Shown one piece after another: positions 63,407 through 64,000 of a stretch of DNA of 64,000 nt; the first letter of the stretch is position 1, and each line of letters begins with the position of its first letter. The notes beneath the pieces were generated by a model. The model saw only the letters and a program-made list of their open reading frames with translations. It did not search any database and was not told the origin of the DNA. Both the position numbers and the translations under genes were made by a program. Source of the stretch: Strongyloides papillosus (lineage: Eukaryota > Nematoda > Chromadorea > Rhabditida > Strongyloididae); the NCBI GenBank assembly GCA_005656395.1, contig SRSI01000009.1, positions 930,001 to 994,000 on the forward strand, written 5' to 3'.

Positions 63407-64000
63407 ATGGTGGAGTTTGCCCCATTAAATATTTCTTTATCCAGAAGACTTCAAACATTTGCCGTGACATTTTATTTGTTTTTATTTTTAATTTTACCTG
63501 TTATTGTTGTTTATGTTTTATATTCCTTAGCCTTTTCTAAATTTTGGTATGTTTATATTTTTTAATATTTTTTCGTTTATCTGTTTATTTATTTAGGTGG
63601 TTATTGTGCATTTATTTTGGATGGTGGATATTATTTGATAAAGATACATACAAAACAGGCAATGCAAGAAGTGAATTATTAAGAAATTGTATATTATGGA
63701 AATGGATGGCAGATTATTTCCCTATTAAGCTCCATAAAACAGGTGACTTAAGGGCTGATAAAAACTATATAATAGGTTGTCACCCACATGGTATTTTATC
63801 TTTTGGACACTTTCTTAATTTTGCAACAGAAAGTACAGGCTTTTCAAAGATGTTCCCTGGTATTGTACCATCTCTTGTAACATTACCATCTCAATTTATT
63901 ATACCATTCAGGAGAGAAATTGTTAAATGGACCGGATCAATTAGTTCTGATGTTGAAAGTATTCAATATCTCCTAGAACATCCAGGTGGGGGTCGTGCTG
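63407..64000 (+). CDS. DGAT2-family acyltransferase, 5' part only
   Basis: ER/lipid-droplet membrane acyltransferase of the DGAT2/MOGAT family, which esterifies diacylglycerol or monoacylglycerol with acyl-CoA. Exon 1 is 63407-63546 and exon 2 starts at 63597 after a 50-bp phase-2 intron. The frame is open to the window end, so about 181 residues are seen of the usual ~330-390. A hydrophobic hairpin (~17-65) anchors the N-terminus. The cytosolic part begins DYFPIKLHKT and contains the catalytic HPHG motif in YIIGCHPHGILSFGHF, then SLVTLPSQFIIPFRRE and LEHPGGGRA. The 3' part lies outside the window. The ATG follows directly after a spliced-leader-type acceptor. Confidence 0.93.

Overview
This is a eukaryotic window, very A+T-rich by eye, with short spliced genes separated by long gene-poor stretches. 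The proteins are animal and specifically nematode-like: a DVE-type double homeodomain factor, nematode chemoreceptor-like serpentine proteins, a Dicer-related (RIG-I-like) helicase, and an expanded-type cholinesterase-like protein. Many introns are only 40-60 bp, and several genes have a splice acceptor a few bases before the ATG with no upstream exon, as expected for spliced-leader trans-splicing. Base composition and gene style suggest a clade IV parasite such as Strongyloides or a close relative. That is inference, because no species-diagnostic sequence was recognised.

Layout, left to right. A pre-mRNA splicing factor 38B gene (-) and the PP2A scaffold gene paa-1 (+) diverge from a shared GC-richer promoter. 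A quiescin sulfhydryl oxidase (-) and a serpentine receptor (-) follow. Next come ribosomal protein S16 (+) and the AP-3 mu subunit (-), the latter with an apparent one-base frameshift. A 5.3 kb gene-poor gap contains a well-formed box C/D snoRNA. The dve-1 homeobox gene (-) has large flanks, then a tRNA-Phe and a second serpentine receptor (-). An unrecognised Asn/Asp-rich protein (-) lies next to a 120-residue CARD-only protein (+), followed by an anion-type Cys-loop channel (-). A TMEM222-family protein (-) sits just downstream of a minimal matrix metalloproteinase (-). Then come a G-patch protein of the TFIP11/STIP family (+) and a cholinesterase-like protein with no catalytic serine (+). 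They are followed by a Dicer-related helicase (-), a tRNA-Ser, a three-finger C2H2 protein (+), and the 5' part of a DGAT2-type acyltransferase (+) cut by the window end.

I assigned exon boundaries by hand. In each multi-exon gene, the GT/AG junctions keep one open frame and rebuild the expected family alignment, except at the AP-3 mu frameshift. Most genes are unrelated housekeeping or receptor genes. The points of greatest interest are the CARD-only gene, the unannotated C/D snoRNA, the AP-3 mu frameshift, the catalytically dead esterase, the truncated STIP protein, and several GC-rich hairpins in otherwise AT-rich DNA, including a let-7-seed hairpin.
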